64,000 nucleotides of DNA, taken from contig JAKBPI010000002.1 of NCBI GenBank assembly GCA_021829645.1, forward strand, positions 1 to 64,000. Reading direction: 5' to 3'. Below, in pieces: positions 11,448 to 20,345 of the stretch; position 1 is the stretch's first letter, and the number at the start of each line of letters is the position of its first letter. The DNA is from Actinomycetes bacterium (GTDB lineage Bacteria > Actinomycetota > Acidimicrobiia > Acidimicrobiales > Bog-793). A program made the position numbers and the translations under genes. Below the pieces are notes generated by a model. That model did not search any database. It worked only from the letters and a program-made list of their open reading frames with translations, and had not been told where the DNA came from.

Positions 11448-12512
11448 ATGAAAAAAAGTGTGGAGCGCTCCCTGTTTGACATGGGATCCCAGCTGGAAAA
11501 GTTTTACAACGCCGCTCTGTTTTACGAAGTCGACTTGGAGAATAAGCAACTGCATTCTCAGAAAATATTTGAAAAAGTATTTGAGTATCACGAGTTGCTC
11601 AGTTATGACGATTCGCAAAACGATCTGCGTTCAAGGCACTTGGCTACCTTGAGTAAGTACATGAAAGAGGTTTCTTTTTCTCTGAAGACCTCGCGTTCCT
11701 ACTTGAGCAAAGAGTTCTTTGAGTGTTTGAACAGCTTATGCTGGAGTCCAACCCTGCTTTTCCCCGATTTAGAGCCTCAGATATATTTTCACTCATTAGA
11801 AAATATATCCGAAATAGAGGGGAAAATTCTTATGGGGTGGGGTATTTTGGATACACTCACTTACTCCGATACTGCTAAAAAGTTGATTTTGCTGAGTCGT
11901 CACATGGAAAGAATACGCTATGTGAGTTATCTGCTATATAGTACTTTGCTCGACGACGGGGAACTGCAGTATACGTGGAAGGCGCTTCTCGACCTGTTAT
12001 CTTCGGCGGATTTGTATGTGAAAAAGTACTCTTTACCGGCTGACATCAAGCACATTGCTGAGCTCTTGGTATTTGATAGAAACTTTCCGGGAAGTATAGA
12101 TTTTTCTCTGCGCCTAGCCAAAGCTTACTTTGACTCTATAGCAGACGAAGAATATGTCAACGAAGGTGACAAGGTGTATCACGTAGATCAAATTTTTGCC
12201 GACGGTCTGGCTTTGCTCGCTTTGTACAGGGCTATTTTTTTTGAAAAGAAAGCTTTTTCTACGGAGGACTTACGCTCAGTGGCTCTCGGAATTTATAAGT
12301 CCTCTTTAGAAATCATCATCTATATCACCCATGAAATTTTCCGGAGTTCCACGCAAACGATGATGCTTACCGATCGAGAAAGAACAGCGAGGAAAGCGTT
12401 TTCCGGTTCTTATCCCACTTCCCCTGCCGCCTCGCACCGTTACCGCATGGATGAAAAAGAGCAGAGCGATATATTAATAAAAACTTTTACCCCAAGGATT
12501 TGGCCGCGATGA
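11448..12512 (+). CDS. Alpha-E domain protein (DUF403)
   Basis: A mostly helical 354-residue protein of the alpha-E family that almost always accompanies a circularly permuted ATP-grasp gene. RHMERIRYVSYLL (mid-protein) is its typical conserved arginine- and glutamate-rich helix. The frame is open from ATG 11409, but the in-frame ATG at 11448 has a strong GGAGG five bases upstream and is chosen. The stop overlaps the following gene as ATGA. The biochemical role is unknown; a partner of the ATP-grasp enzyme is inferred from conserved linkage. Confidence 0.85.
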   Translation: MKKSVERSLFDMGSQLEKFYNAALFYEVDLENKQLHSQKIFEKVFEYHELLSYDDSQNDLRSRHLATLSKYMKEVSFSLKTSRSYLSKEFFECLNSLCWSPTLLFPDLEPQIYFHSLENISEIEGKILMGWGILDTLTYSDTAKKLILLSRHMERIRYVSYLLYSTLLDDGELQYTWKALLDLLSSADLYVKKYSLPADIKHIAELLVFDRNFPGSIDFSLRLAKAYFDSIADEEYVNEGDKVYHVDQIFADGLALLALYRAIFFEKKAFSTEDLRSVALGIYKSSLEIIIYITHEIFRSSTQTMMLTDRERTARKAFSGSYPTSPAASHRYRMDEKEQSDILIKTFTPRIWPR

Positions 12513-13348
12513 GTTGGACTATCAGCATTTCCCATAAAACCCGTTACACCTATAAAGATCTGGTCGACAGATCTTATAACGAACTGAGAATGATCCCCAT
12601 GGAGACCAAGCGACAAAGTGTCTCCAGAGTTTCTGCCTCCATAAAACCGTTTCCATATATGCACAGCTATCGGGATTATTTCGGAAGCAACGTGATATTT
12701 TTTAACCTTACCAAACCCCATAAAAGCTTGGAGATAGAAATTAATTCTCACGTCGTTACGGAGGACAAAAGAGAACTGCCGACAAAAGTAACGTGGCGGG
12801 GCCTGCTCAACGACAAAAGGTATGCCAACTTGGTGGAATATATCTTGCCCACGGCTGTTGCTCCTTTTGACGCAAGGCTCAGTGAAATTTGTTTTGAACT
12901 TACCAAGGACCTCCCCCCTACGGAAGCAGTGATGGCGATCATGAATTGGATAAGGCGTGAGATGTCTTATCAGTCCGGAAGCACGGCTATTTCCACTTCG
13001 TCGATCGAAGCTTGGCGCCAAGGATATGGAGTATGCCAAGACTTTGCCCATCTGGGTATTTCCCTTTTGAGAAGTATAGGTATTCCGGCCAGATATGTCT
13101 CGGGATACTTTTTCCACCTGGCGGATAGCGAAAAGACGAAGACGATCGGCAACAGCCATGCTTGGCTGGAAGTATGGCTTGGAGATTGGTATCCTTTTGA
13201 TCCCACCAATGCCGTATTGGTAGATGAACGCTACATTATTCTGGCACGCGGGCGAGACTACTTTGACGTTCCGCCTATACGCGGTGTTTACTTCGGACCG
13301 GAAGTAGAGGAGTCCTCGGTAGCAGTGGAGTTGCGAAAAGTAAGTTAG
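12509..13348 (+). CDS. Transglutaminase-like cysteine protease-fold protein
   Basis: A 279-residue bacterial transglutaminase-like protein with an N-terminal beta-rich domain (about 1-110) and a catalytic core with Cys176 (GYGVCQDFAH), His217 (NSHAWLEV) and Asp231 (WYPFDPTN). Members act as peptidases or amide-bond cutters or transferases. The ATG at 12509 overlaps the upstream stop by four bases, so translation is coupled; the TTG at 12500 is a less likely start. There is no signal peptide, so the trio appears cytoplasmic. In this conserved cluster it may process or release the product of the ATP-grasp enzyme (inference). Confidence 0.88.
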   Translation: MSWTISISHKTRYTYKDLVDRSYNELRMIPMETKRQSVSRVSASIKPFPYMHSYRDYFGSNVIFFNLTKPHKSLEIEINSHVVTEDKRELPTKVTWRGLLNDKRYANLVEYILPTAVAPFDARLSEICFELTKDLPPTEAVMAIMNWIRREMSYQSGSTAISTSSIEAWRQGYGVCQDFAHLGISLLRSIGIPARYVSGYFFHLADSEKTKTIGNSHAWLEVWLGDWYPFDPTNAVLVDERYIILARGRDYFDVPPIRGVYFGPEVEESSVAVELRKVS

Positions 13349-13432
13349 TAAATTTTAGAGTCCGCAGCCAGACAGGATGCAGCGGGTCCGGCTGCACGAC
13401 GCCAAGTCCTACTAATGCTTTTGGTAAGTAGC

Positions 13433-15358
13433 TTATTGTGTATTACCGGTTTGCCACAGTCCGGTTCCTGAAATATCGGGAGGCATGCGCCAGTCGCCGC
13501 GCGGACTCAGAGATACACTTCCTACCTTGGGTCCGTTAGGAAGAGTCTCACGTTTAAATTGATTGTAAGTGAATCTGGTGACAAAAACATTAAACCAACG
13601 CTCTATGACATCCGGTGTGTAGAGGTCATGAAAAGCTTTTTTTGTCAGGAAGAGAATTTTTTCGGCTGTATCACCCCAGCGGATGAGGTGGTATAGGAAA
13701 AAGTCGTGTAATTCATAAGGACCGATAATGTCTTCGGTGGCTTGGGATATCACGTCTCCATCACCTTTGGTCAGTTCCGGAGAGATAGGGGTATTCAGTA
13801 TTTCTTTTAGCAGCCGGGCAACAGAGGAATATTTTGATTCTTGGGCCAAGTGGGCTATGAGATGGCGGACCATGGTCTTGGGGACGGAAGCGTTGACATT
13901 GTAGTGGCTCTGTTGGTCGGCGTTATAGGTGCACCAACCCAGAGCAATTTCACTCAGGTCCCCCGTACCGAGCACTATGCAGCCGTGCATATTGGCATAG
14001 TTGAAAAGCAGATTTGTACGAACTCTGGCTTGGATGTTTTCATAGGTTACGTCTTGTGTATACGCGTCATGATCCAGAGCTTCCAGTTCTGCGGCCACTA
14101 ACTTGTCAATGGGAATCATTTGATGGGTAACACCGAGCGCTGCTGCTAAGTTTTTAGCGTTGGTTTGCGTGCGCTCCGTACTGGCCGGTCCGGGCATGGT
14201 GAGGGTGTGAATCATCTTCGCCGCAGGTATGCCAAGGATACAGCTTGCTTCGTTGGCTACCAATAGGGCAAGTGTAGAATCCAGTCCGCCGCTTAGACCA
14301 AGTACAATCCGACTCTGCTTGGTGGCTTTCATACGCGCGGCCAACCCCTGTGCCTGAATGGCGAGGGCGGTTTTTAGTCTGTCACTTCTTTGGTTGTCAC
14401 CTTCCTCCGGGAGAAAGGGGTTTTTGCCGGGGATGGCAATGAGGTCTTTTTGTTGCGGAGCGAGTGGTATTGGCAGAACGGTTTTGCCGGATGTTTTGGT
14501 TTTCATGTGGTGCTTTCGTCTGTCGAAACCCAGATGTTCGATGTCAACGTCTGCAATAAGTAAGCGTTCGGTTGAAAAAGGCAGCCTTTCTGCCAACATA
14601 TGACCGTTTGCCGCTATCATCTGATGTCCGCCCATGACTATTTCCGAAGTGGATTCACTGACGTCACAGCCGGCGTAGAGATAACCGGCAATGAGTCGAC
14701 CTGATTGCAGATTGACAAGTTGACGCCTGTAGTCGGATTTACCTATTTGTTCGGGAGAGGCTGAGGGGTTGAGGATAATCGTGGCTCCGTATTCGGCCAG
14801 ATCACCGCTGGGAGGTTTGTGAACCCAGAGGTCTTCACATATTTCTATGGCACACAAAGTACCGGAGAAGTCAAATAGCAGATTCGTTCCAAACGGAACA
14901 GATTCTCCGCCAAGTTGCAGCAGACAGTCTTTTTCTTCAAAGGTTTGATACCACCTGTCTTCGTAGAATTCGCTGTAAGTAGGCAGGTTGGATTTGGGGA
15001 CAATGCCCTGTATTTTTCCGTTGGCACAAAGTGCCGCGCAGTCGTAAAGGCCGTTGCCTGCTCGCATCGGGAACCCTACCACCATGGCACAGGATTTGTC
15101 TTTAGTGAGCTTGGCCAGTGACAAGAGAGCCTCTTCTGTCCGGTCGAGCAAAGCACTTTGTTGTACTAAGTCACCTATGGTGTAACCGGTGAGCGACATC
15201 TCCGGAAAAACCACAACTATGGCGTCTTTTTGGAGCGCTTCGGTGTATAAATCGGCTATGCGGCCTGCGTTAAAAGCTACGTCGGCCAAACCTATTTCAG
15301 GGCAGGCAGTAGCGACTCTCATGTAAGAGCACTTTGGCGAGTAAGTATTATTTTGCAT
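13433..15358 (-). CDS. nadE: Glutamine-dependent NAD+ synthetase
   Basis: This catalyses the last step of NAD synthesis, amidating nicotinate adenine dinucleotide with glutamine-derived ammonia. The N-terminal nitrilase-type glutaminase domain (about 12-290) has the Glu-Lys-Cys triad motifs FPEMSLTGY, VPKSNLPTY and EICEDLW. The C-terminal ATP-pyrophosphatase domain begins near residue 330 with LGLSGGLDSTLAL. The 641-residue length fits the two-domain actinobacterial-type enzyme. AAGG precedes the ATG; a second ATG at codon 13 is possible. NAD salvage genes also appear at 58-61 kb. Confidence 0.95.
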   Translation of the reverse strand: MQNNTYSPKCSYMRVATACPEIGLADVAFNAGRIADLYTEALQKDAIVVVFPEMSLTGYTIGDLVQQSALLDRTEEALLSLAKLTKDKSCAMVVGFPMRAGNGLYDCAALCANGKIQGIVPKSNLPTYSEFYEDRWYQTFEEKDCLLQLGGESVPFGTNLLFDFSGTLCAIEICEDLWVHKPPSGDLAEYGATIILNPSASPEQIGKSDYRRQLVNLQSGRLIAGYLYAGCDVSESTSEIVMGGHQMIAANGHMLAERLPFSTERLLIADVDIEHLGFDRRKHHMKTKTSGKTVLPIPLAPQQKDLIAIPGKNPFLPEEGDNQRSDRLKTALAIQAQGLAARMKATKQSRIVLGLSGGLDSTLALLVANEASCILGIPAAKMIHTLTMPGPASTERTQTNAKNLAAALGVTHQMIPIDKLVAAELEALDHDAYTQDVTYENIQARVRTNLLFNYANMHGCIVLGTGDLSEIALGWCTYNADQQSHYNVNASVPKTMVRHLIAHLAQESKYSSVARLLKEILNTPISPELTKGDGDVISQATEDIIGPYELHDFFLYHLIRWGDTAEKILFLTKKAFHDLYTPDVIERWFNVFVTRFTYNQFKRETLPNGPKVGSVSLSPRGDWRMPPDISGTGLWQTGNTQ

Positions 15359-15854
15359 TTTTGACCTTAGATTGCCGATAACGACTTTAAGTATACCGTT
15401 TCCGTTGTCAAATGAAAGGACTCACTTCCAAAGGAGTTTGTGATGAGTCCTGCCTGCAAGGTATCGCTACGACGAAATGGTTTCCTGTAAAGATAGCGTT
15501 TGACAGAGTTTAAATAGACGGTCACATTTATCTTGTTGTGTCATTTTCTTATAACCATAAAAGTGTTTTGCACAGAAGTCAAAAACGGGAGATCAATTGA
15601 TATCCGTTTGTCAGAGATTATGCGGTGCGGATTCCTTAAAAAGAAGCCATCATGCAGGTTGTATTTTGGAGTTTATCGTGTGAGCTTTACTTTTGGCCGG
15701 CTGCATGCGGTGAACGGCCAAAGTAACGGACGGTTGAGAGAGTTTTGAGGGTGTTGCCTCAATCTAATATCTTCGCATACAGGTTTTGTATCCGTATATA
15801 GAGCACGGTATTTGTGATCTGCGCAGATATGTTACCAAGTCGATCTTTTGAAGT
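15359..15854. other. Intergenic region without a recognised gene
   Basis: About 500 bases between two minus-strand genes. It holds the nadE promoter region and an imperfect hairpin (AGGACTCA 15418-15425 with TGAGTCCT 15444-15451). A 71-codon plus-strand frame (15533-15748) has no recognisable motif or ribosome-binding site and is not called. Confidence 0.5.
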
Positions 15855-16610
15855 TCAGATATCCTGCCTGAAACCCATCCACAGCATGGTGCGTTCCAGG
15901 TGATCTTCAAAAAAACTTTTTGTATCCGTAACCATCGTGGCAAGAAAGCCGAATATCTCCAGACATATCACTCCATGGATATTGACCCATCCGCTCAAAA
16001 GAAGTCCTATAGGAAAATCGGCCGGCTTTCTTTGTGTGACGGATAGGATCGAGTTTGCAAATGCCGGTTTCAGCGCCACAAGGTACTTTGTCGTATCCTG
16101 TGGCGGGACAATGGCGCCGGTTTCCAATCCCCTCACAAAGAGCTGCAATCCCAGATCGCCAAATCTTCGTGCAGCGGCTATGCTTGTATCAATATCTGTG
16201 ACTTCGTCCAATTGAGACGGGCCAAAAAGCAGGGCGAATTCGCCGGGATGCTCTAGTCCCCAGGATCTGTAACTGTGACATAATATTTTCCATTGTGTCG
16301 ATATGCTCATCATATCACCGGCAGTGGCTTCTACTTCGTGCAATGATTCTTCGACGTAGTCGGCCAGTTCATTGTAGGAATCTATACACAGTGCGGTAAT
16401 AAGGGCTTCTCTGCTTGGGAAATACCTATATATGGCAGAAGGCGCCATCCCCAGTACGTCGGCGACAGATCGCAGGGAAAGGGTAAGAAAGGAAGTCTCC
16501 TCCAGACGCTTTTTCGCCCCGGACATGATCGCTCTTCTGGTTTCTTGTGTTCGCTTATCTCTATAGGTAGGCCGCTTTGGCGCAGATGCCCCCTCTTCGG
16601 CAGTGCTCAT
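15855..16610 (-). CDS. TetR-family transcriptional regulator
   Basis: A 251-residue repressor. The N-terminal TetR DNA-binding domain (about 17-70) includes the helix-turn-helix SLRSVADVLGMAPSAIYRYF. The C-terminal ligand-binding region resembles the TetR_C WHG type. It diverges from the MFS exporter gene across a 191-base gap carrying duplicated operator-like sequences, one inside the exporter promoter. The simplest model is a drug- or product-responsive repressor of the exporter, and perhaps of the whole biosynthetic cluster. Confidence 0.93.
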   Translation of the reverse strand: MSTAEEGASAPKRPTYRDKRTQETRRAIMSGAKKRLEETSFLTLSLRSVADVLGMAPSAIYRYFPSREALITALCIDSYNELADYVEESLHEVEATAGDMMSISTQWKILCHSYRSWGLEHPGEFALLFGPSQLDEVTDIDTSIAAARRFGDLGLQLFVRGLETGAIVPPQDTTKYLVALKPAFANSILSVTQRKPADFPIGLLLSGWVNIHGVICLEIFGFLATMVTDTKSFFEDHLERTMLWMGFRQDI

Positions 16611-16666
16611 CTTTCACATCTTAGCGACTAATATCGCCTTCGTCGGTCAGTACGCAATTACTTATG

Positions 16667-16689
16667 AGAACAATTGTTCTTTTATAGAA
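16667..16689. promoter_or_regulatory. Candidate TetR operator, copy 1
   Basis: The 15-base TGTTCTTTTATAGAA at 16675-16689 recurs exactly at 16741-16755. Copy 1 is preceded by and overlaps the perfect palindrome AGAACAATTGTTCT (16667-16680). It lies 57 bases upstream of the TetR start, suitable for autoregulation. Confidence 0.6.
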
Positions 16690-16732
16690 AATATGCTTGC
16701 TTAAGATAATAAGAAAATAAATATTATTTTTG

Positions 16733-16761
16733 TAGACATCTGTTCTTTTATAGAATATAAT
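16733..16761 (+). promoter_or_regulatory. Exporter promoter with embedded operator copy 2
   Basis: TAGACA (16733-16738) and TATAAT (16756-16761) are 17 bases apart, a near-consensus sigma-70-type promoter. The repeat TGTTCTTTTATAGAA (16741-16755) fills the spacer, so a bound repressor would exclude RNA polymerase. Confidence 0.75.
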
Positions 16762-16801
16762 TCTGTTAAAAGATAATATATTCTTGTTAGGTGGACAAAT
16801 T

Positions 16802-18523
16802 ATGAAAAATAATGCCAAGAGCAAAGCTCATAAGTGGTCGACTATGCTACTCGCATCGGTAGCCGTTTTTATGCTTATGCTGGATCTCACGGTCGTAAAT
16901 GTGGCATTACCGCAGATCAAACTGGATTTACATGCGAGTTTTTCTGATCTTCAATGGGTCATAGATGCCTATGCGGTTGCGTTGGCGGCTTTTTTACTGC
17001 TTTGGGGATCTTTAGCGGACCTGAAAGGCAGAAAAAAAGTCTTCCTTACGGCTTTAGGCTTCTTCACCATCTCATCGTTGGCATGTGGATTGTCTAAAAC
17101 ATCACTGGAACTCATCCTTTCAAGAGGAGTAGAAGGAGTTGCCGCCGCGGCACTTTTTGCAGTAGGTCCGGCATTGTTGGGTCATGAATTTCGCGGTAAA
17201 GATCGGGCCATGGCTTTCAGCGTTTTTGGCGGTATGGGGGGATTGGCCATTGCTCTCGGACCTTTGATAGGTGGTTTTTTGACCAATTCTTTTGGATGGC
17301 GCTGGATATTTTTTGTAAATATTCCGATCGGTGTGGTTGCTTTGACTTTGGGACTGCAGTTTTTGCCGGATTCACGTCGGTATATGTCGCTTAATCCATC
17401 ACAGATTGCTTCCGGTATTGACGATTCTGTGTCTCAGAACGACATTTCAAAACTTGATCTGATCGGCGTTTTCTTCTTTGCCCTGACAGCTGCTTTGCTC
17501 GTGATCGGGCTTGTGGAGGGGAGCTCTAATAGTTGGCTGGCAAGAAACGTTCTGGCGGAATTGGTTGGCAGCTTTGCAGCATTTCTAATTTTTCTTTCTG
17601 TGGAGTGGCGGAGAAAAGAAAGAGCGGCTTTCCCGCTGTGGCTGTTTAAAAACAGAGCATTCAACGGTATTTCTATCGTGGCTTTTATTGCCAATGCGGT
17701 CATCATCCCGATGATCCTACTCGAAGCACTTTATGTGGAAAGTTCTCTTCACCTGAATGCATTTCAAGCCGGGGTAAGGTTTTTACCGCTTACCTTGTCT
17801 CTTTTTATCGCCGCTGCCGTCACGGGAGGTTTGATAGGAAAAATTTCCGTAAGACCTCTTTTTGTCCTGTCTATGTTGATGACGGGTATTGGACTCTACT
17901 TGGTGACTCTCCTAAACCAGGCCTCTGACTGGACAGCTCTGATACCGAGCATGATCGTTACGGGGATCGGGATAGGTATGGTTAATCCCGTCCGTGCCGC
18001 CACGGCCATAGCCATTACCGAACCGGGGCTTGCCGGTACTTCGTCTGCCATCAATGAGACTTTTCAGCAATTGGGTCCTGCTGTGGGTGTGGCTGGGATG
18101 GGAGCGATATTTATCTCAAGGGTCTCTTCTTCTTTTGCCTCGTTACCGATAGCTAAACATCTGTCCCCATCGGCGCTCAGCGCAATCGAAAAATCCCTTA
18201 CGGCGGGCAGTACCGGGGTGAACAACAGCAAGTTGTCGGTTGCGGCCATCGGACAGGGAATCAATAGAGTGTCATTGACTCAGGCAAGCCGCTTGGCATA
18301 TCTGGACGGAATGCATTTTGTCATGCTGATCTGTGCCGCATTGTCTGTACTGGCAGCCGTACTTGCGGCTTTTCTGATACGCCGAAAAGACATGTATAGT
18401 GAGGTTTCATTAATCCCGCCTGACTTAGAGGGAGGTATGCCCTACGTCGAGACCGACGAAAGGGATCTGTATCTATCCGGGGCTGGTTTACCGTCTCACG
18501 GGACCGGAAATTATGACTTCTGA
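16802..18523 (+). CDS. MFS multidrug exporter, DHA2 family (14 TM)
   Basis: A 573-residue inner-membrane drug/proton antiporter of the EmrB/QacA type. Motifs include LDLTVVNVALPQI in TM1, the loop motif WGSLADLKGRKKVF (motif A), and FGWRWIFFVNIPIG, typical of 14-helix DHA2 members. The ATG at 16802 has AGGTGG seven bases upstream; the TTG at 16784 is rejected. The gene is divergent from tetR and overlaps the following acyl-AMP ligase by 11 bases, which places export and self-resistance in one transcript with the biosynthetic genes. Confidence 0.94.
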   Translation: MKNNAKSKAHKWSTMLLASVAVFMLMLDLTVVNVALPQIKLDLHASFSDLQWVIDAYAVALAAFLLLWGSLADLKGRKKVFLTALGFFTISSLACGLSKTSLELILSRGVEGVAAAALFAVGPALLGHEFRGKDRAMAFSVFGGMGGLAIALGPLIGGFLTNSFGWRWIFFVNIPIGVVALTLGLQFLPDSRRYMSLNPSQIASGIDDSVSQNDISKLDLIGVFFFALTAALLVIGLVEGSSNSWLARNVLAELVGSFAAFLIFLSVEWRRKERAAFPLWLFKNRAFNGISIVAFIANAVIIPMILLEALYVESSLHLNAFQAGVRFLPLTLSLFIAAAVTGGLIGKISVRPLFVLSMLMTGIGLYLVTLLNQASDWTALIPSMIVTGIGIGMVNPVRAATAIAITEPGLAGTSSAINETFQQLGPAVGVAGMGAIFISRVSSSFASLPIAKHLSPSALSAIEKSLTAGSTGVNNSKLSVAAIGQGINRVSLTQASRLAYLDGMHFVMLICAALSVLAAVLAAFLIRRKDMYSEVSLIPPDLEGGMPYVETDERDLYLSGAGLPSHGTGNYDF

Positions 18524-20345
18524 GGAATCGGGTAATCGCTATCCGTACGCATCTCATAAGGCAGCAACGTTACTGGTCGATATGGCTGCGAGTGAGCATG
18601 TGAATTTACTTACAAGGTTTGATCACTGGCGGAAAACACAACCCGACAAGTCTGCGTTTATATTTCTTATTTCGGAAAAGGAAGTGCCGCTTACATATGG
18701 TGAGCTCTGGCTTTTGGCTGAGCAAGCAGCCGTTTACTATAGAGAGAATCTGCAACTGTCCGAGCAGCCTTTGGCGTTACTTTTATATCCGTGGAGTCCG
18801 GAATTCATCATAAGTTTGTTAGCGTGTCAAATGGCAAACATTATCCCTGTGCCATCTTCTATACCGTTGAGGCGTGATCAATCGAAGCGTATGGATGCCA
18901 TCATTAGCGATTCCGGTGCCGAAATCATTCTTACGTCAGAAAGTGCTTACGAAACAATCAGCAATGTCTCAAACAATTATAGTGTACCAATCCTGGTAAC
19001 CGATTGGATGAGGGATCAACCTTTTATAATCTCTTCGGAGCAGCCAAAATATACCTATAAAGACATCACTTCGAGGGATCCCGTGGCTTTTATCCAGTAT
19101 ACATCCGGGTCAACGGGGAATCCCAAAGGGGTAGTCGTTACCGAGAGTAACCTTACTGCGAACCTGTCTCTGATAGAAAAAGCATTCAACCTTTCTGAAG
19201 AAACGGTTCATGTCAGTTGGTTGCCGTTTTTCCATGACATGGGGCTGGTGGGATCCATTTTCGGTACATTATGGTGTGGCGGAACCGCCGTGATGATGTC
19301 TCCGGAATCTTTTGTTCTTCGTCCGTGGAAATGGCTACAGGCCATTAGCGACTATAGGGCCAATGTGAGCGGCGGCCCGAATTTTGCTTATGACTTGTGT
19401 GTCAAGCGTGTTCAAGCAGGGCATTTAGATGATCTGGATTTGTCATCTTGGAAGGTGGCTTTCAACGGGGCAGAACCGGTGAAAAAAGCTACATTGGATA
19501 AGTTTTCGAAAATGTTTGCCAAAGTCAACTTCTCCCGAGAATCCTTTACGCCGTGTTATGGACTGGCGGAGGCAACACTTATGGTCTCTTCTTCTGTGGT
19601 AGGGGTAGCGCCGGTCGTTGCGCATTTGGATGCGGATGCTCTTGAGAGCAATATTTTTCTGCCTTCCGGCGAAGAAAATCTTATAAGAGTAAGAGATGTT
19701 GTCAGCAGCGGAAGGGTAAAAGACGACAGTATAGTAATTGTTGATCCGGTACAAAAGGTAATCCTGCCGGATAAAATGATCGGAGAAATTTGGATTCAGT
19801 CAGAAAGCGTTGCCGCCGGGTATTGGAACAGAAGTGAGGCCCGAAATGAAGATTTCTACTGCCGTCTTGATTCAAGCGATACGCCGTATTTGCGGACCGG
19901 CGACATGGGTGTAGTGTCAGAAGGTGAGATCTACGTTATCGGCCGTTCCGGCGAAGTCATCATTCAACACGGTAGAAATATATATCCTTCTGACGTAGAA
20001 GAGCTTATTTTGACATCTGTCAGTTATGTCGACAGCAGGGCTACCGCCGCCATACAATTGCATGCGGATAACGATCGAGTCGTTGTCGTCCATGAGATAT
20101 CAAAAAGTTTAAGTAATACAGAGTTTGTAAATATAGCTTGTAATATCAAAAATATTGCCTCACGTGACTTAGGCTTACACCTGGATGAAGTGATACTAGT
20201 GCCACTGGGTGCCATACCGAAAACAACAAGCGGTAAAATCCAGCGTAATAAATTAGCGCAAAATATTATTTCTAATAACTGTGAGATTCTTTACAGATTT
20301 AGATCGCTGCATAGATCGGGCCACGATGGCAGAGCTGCAAATTAA
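18513..20345 (+). CDS. Fatty acyl-AMP ligase (FAAL-like, AMP-dependent synthetase)
   Basis: Adenylates a carboxylic acid and loads it on a carrier protein. Visible are the P-loop YTSGSTGNPKGVV (about 196), the FAAL-typical WLPFFHDMGLVG, FNGAEPV and CYGLAEATLMV, and the C-terminal GRSGEVIIQHGRNIYPSDVE. The 610-residue length and the HDMGL and YGLAEAT motifs favour FAAL over CoA ligase. It heads the biosynthetic genes, and the nearest ACP (23774) is the likely acceptor. The ATG at 18513 overlaps the exporter; an internal ATG at 18582 is possible. Confidence 0.9.
   Translation: MTSEESGNRYPYASHKAATLLVDMAASEHVNLLTRFDHWRKTQPDKSAFIFLISEKEVPLTYGELWLLAEQAAVYYRENLQLSEQPLALLLYPWSPEFIISLLACQMANIIPVPSSIPLRRDQSKRMDAIISDSGAEIILTSESAYETISNVSNNYSVPILVTDWMRDQPFIISSEQPKYTYKDITSRDPVAFIQYTSGSTGNPKGVVVTESNLTANLSLIEKAFNLSEETVHVSWLPFFHDMGLVGSIFGTLWCGGTAVMMSPESFVLRPWKWLQAISDYRANVSGGPNFAYDLCVKRVQAGHLDDLDLSSWKVAFNGAEPVKKATLDKFSKMFAKVNFSRESFTPCYGLAEATLMVSSSVVGVAPVVAHLDADALESNIFLPSGEENLIRVRDVVSSGRVKDDSIVIVDPVQKVILPDKMIGEIWIQSESVAAGYWNRSEARNEDFYCRLDSSDTPYLRTGDMGVVSEGEIYVIGRSGEVIIQHGRNIYPSDVEELILTSVSYVDSRATAAIQLHADNDRVVVVHEISKSLSNTEFVNIACNIKNIASRDLGLHLDEVILVPLGAIPKTTSGKIQRNKLAQNIISNNCEILYRFRSLHRSGHDGRAAN

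Noticed and set aside
13378..13396. TGCAGC/GCTGCA hairpin between the convergent transglutaminase and nadE genes
   Set aside because: Only 6 bp of stem and no T tract; not called as a terminator.
15418..15490. Hammerhead ribozyme-like core (TGATGAG followed by GACGAAA) upstream of nadE
   Set aside because: The invariant C before TGATGA is a G here, stem II does not extend beyond three pairs, and no convincing stem III or cleavage site was found; likely coincidence.
15533..15748. 71-codon plus-strand open frame in the nadE-tetR gap
   Set aside because: No ribosome-binding site, no recognisable motif, unusual composition.
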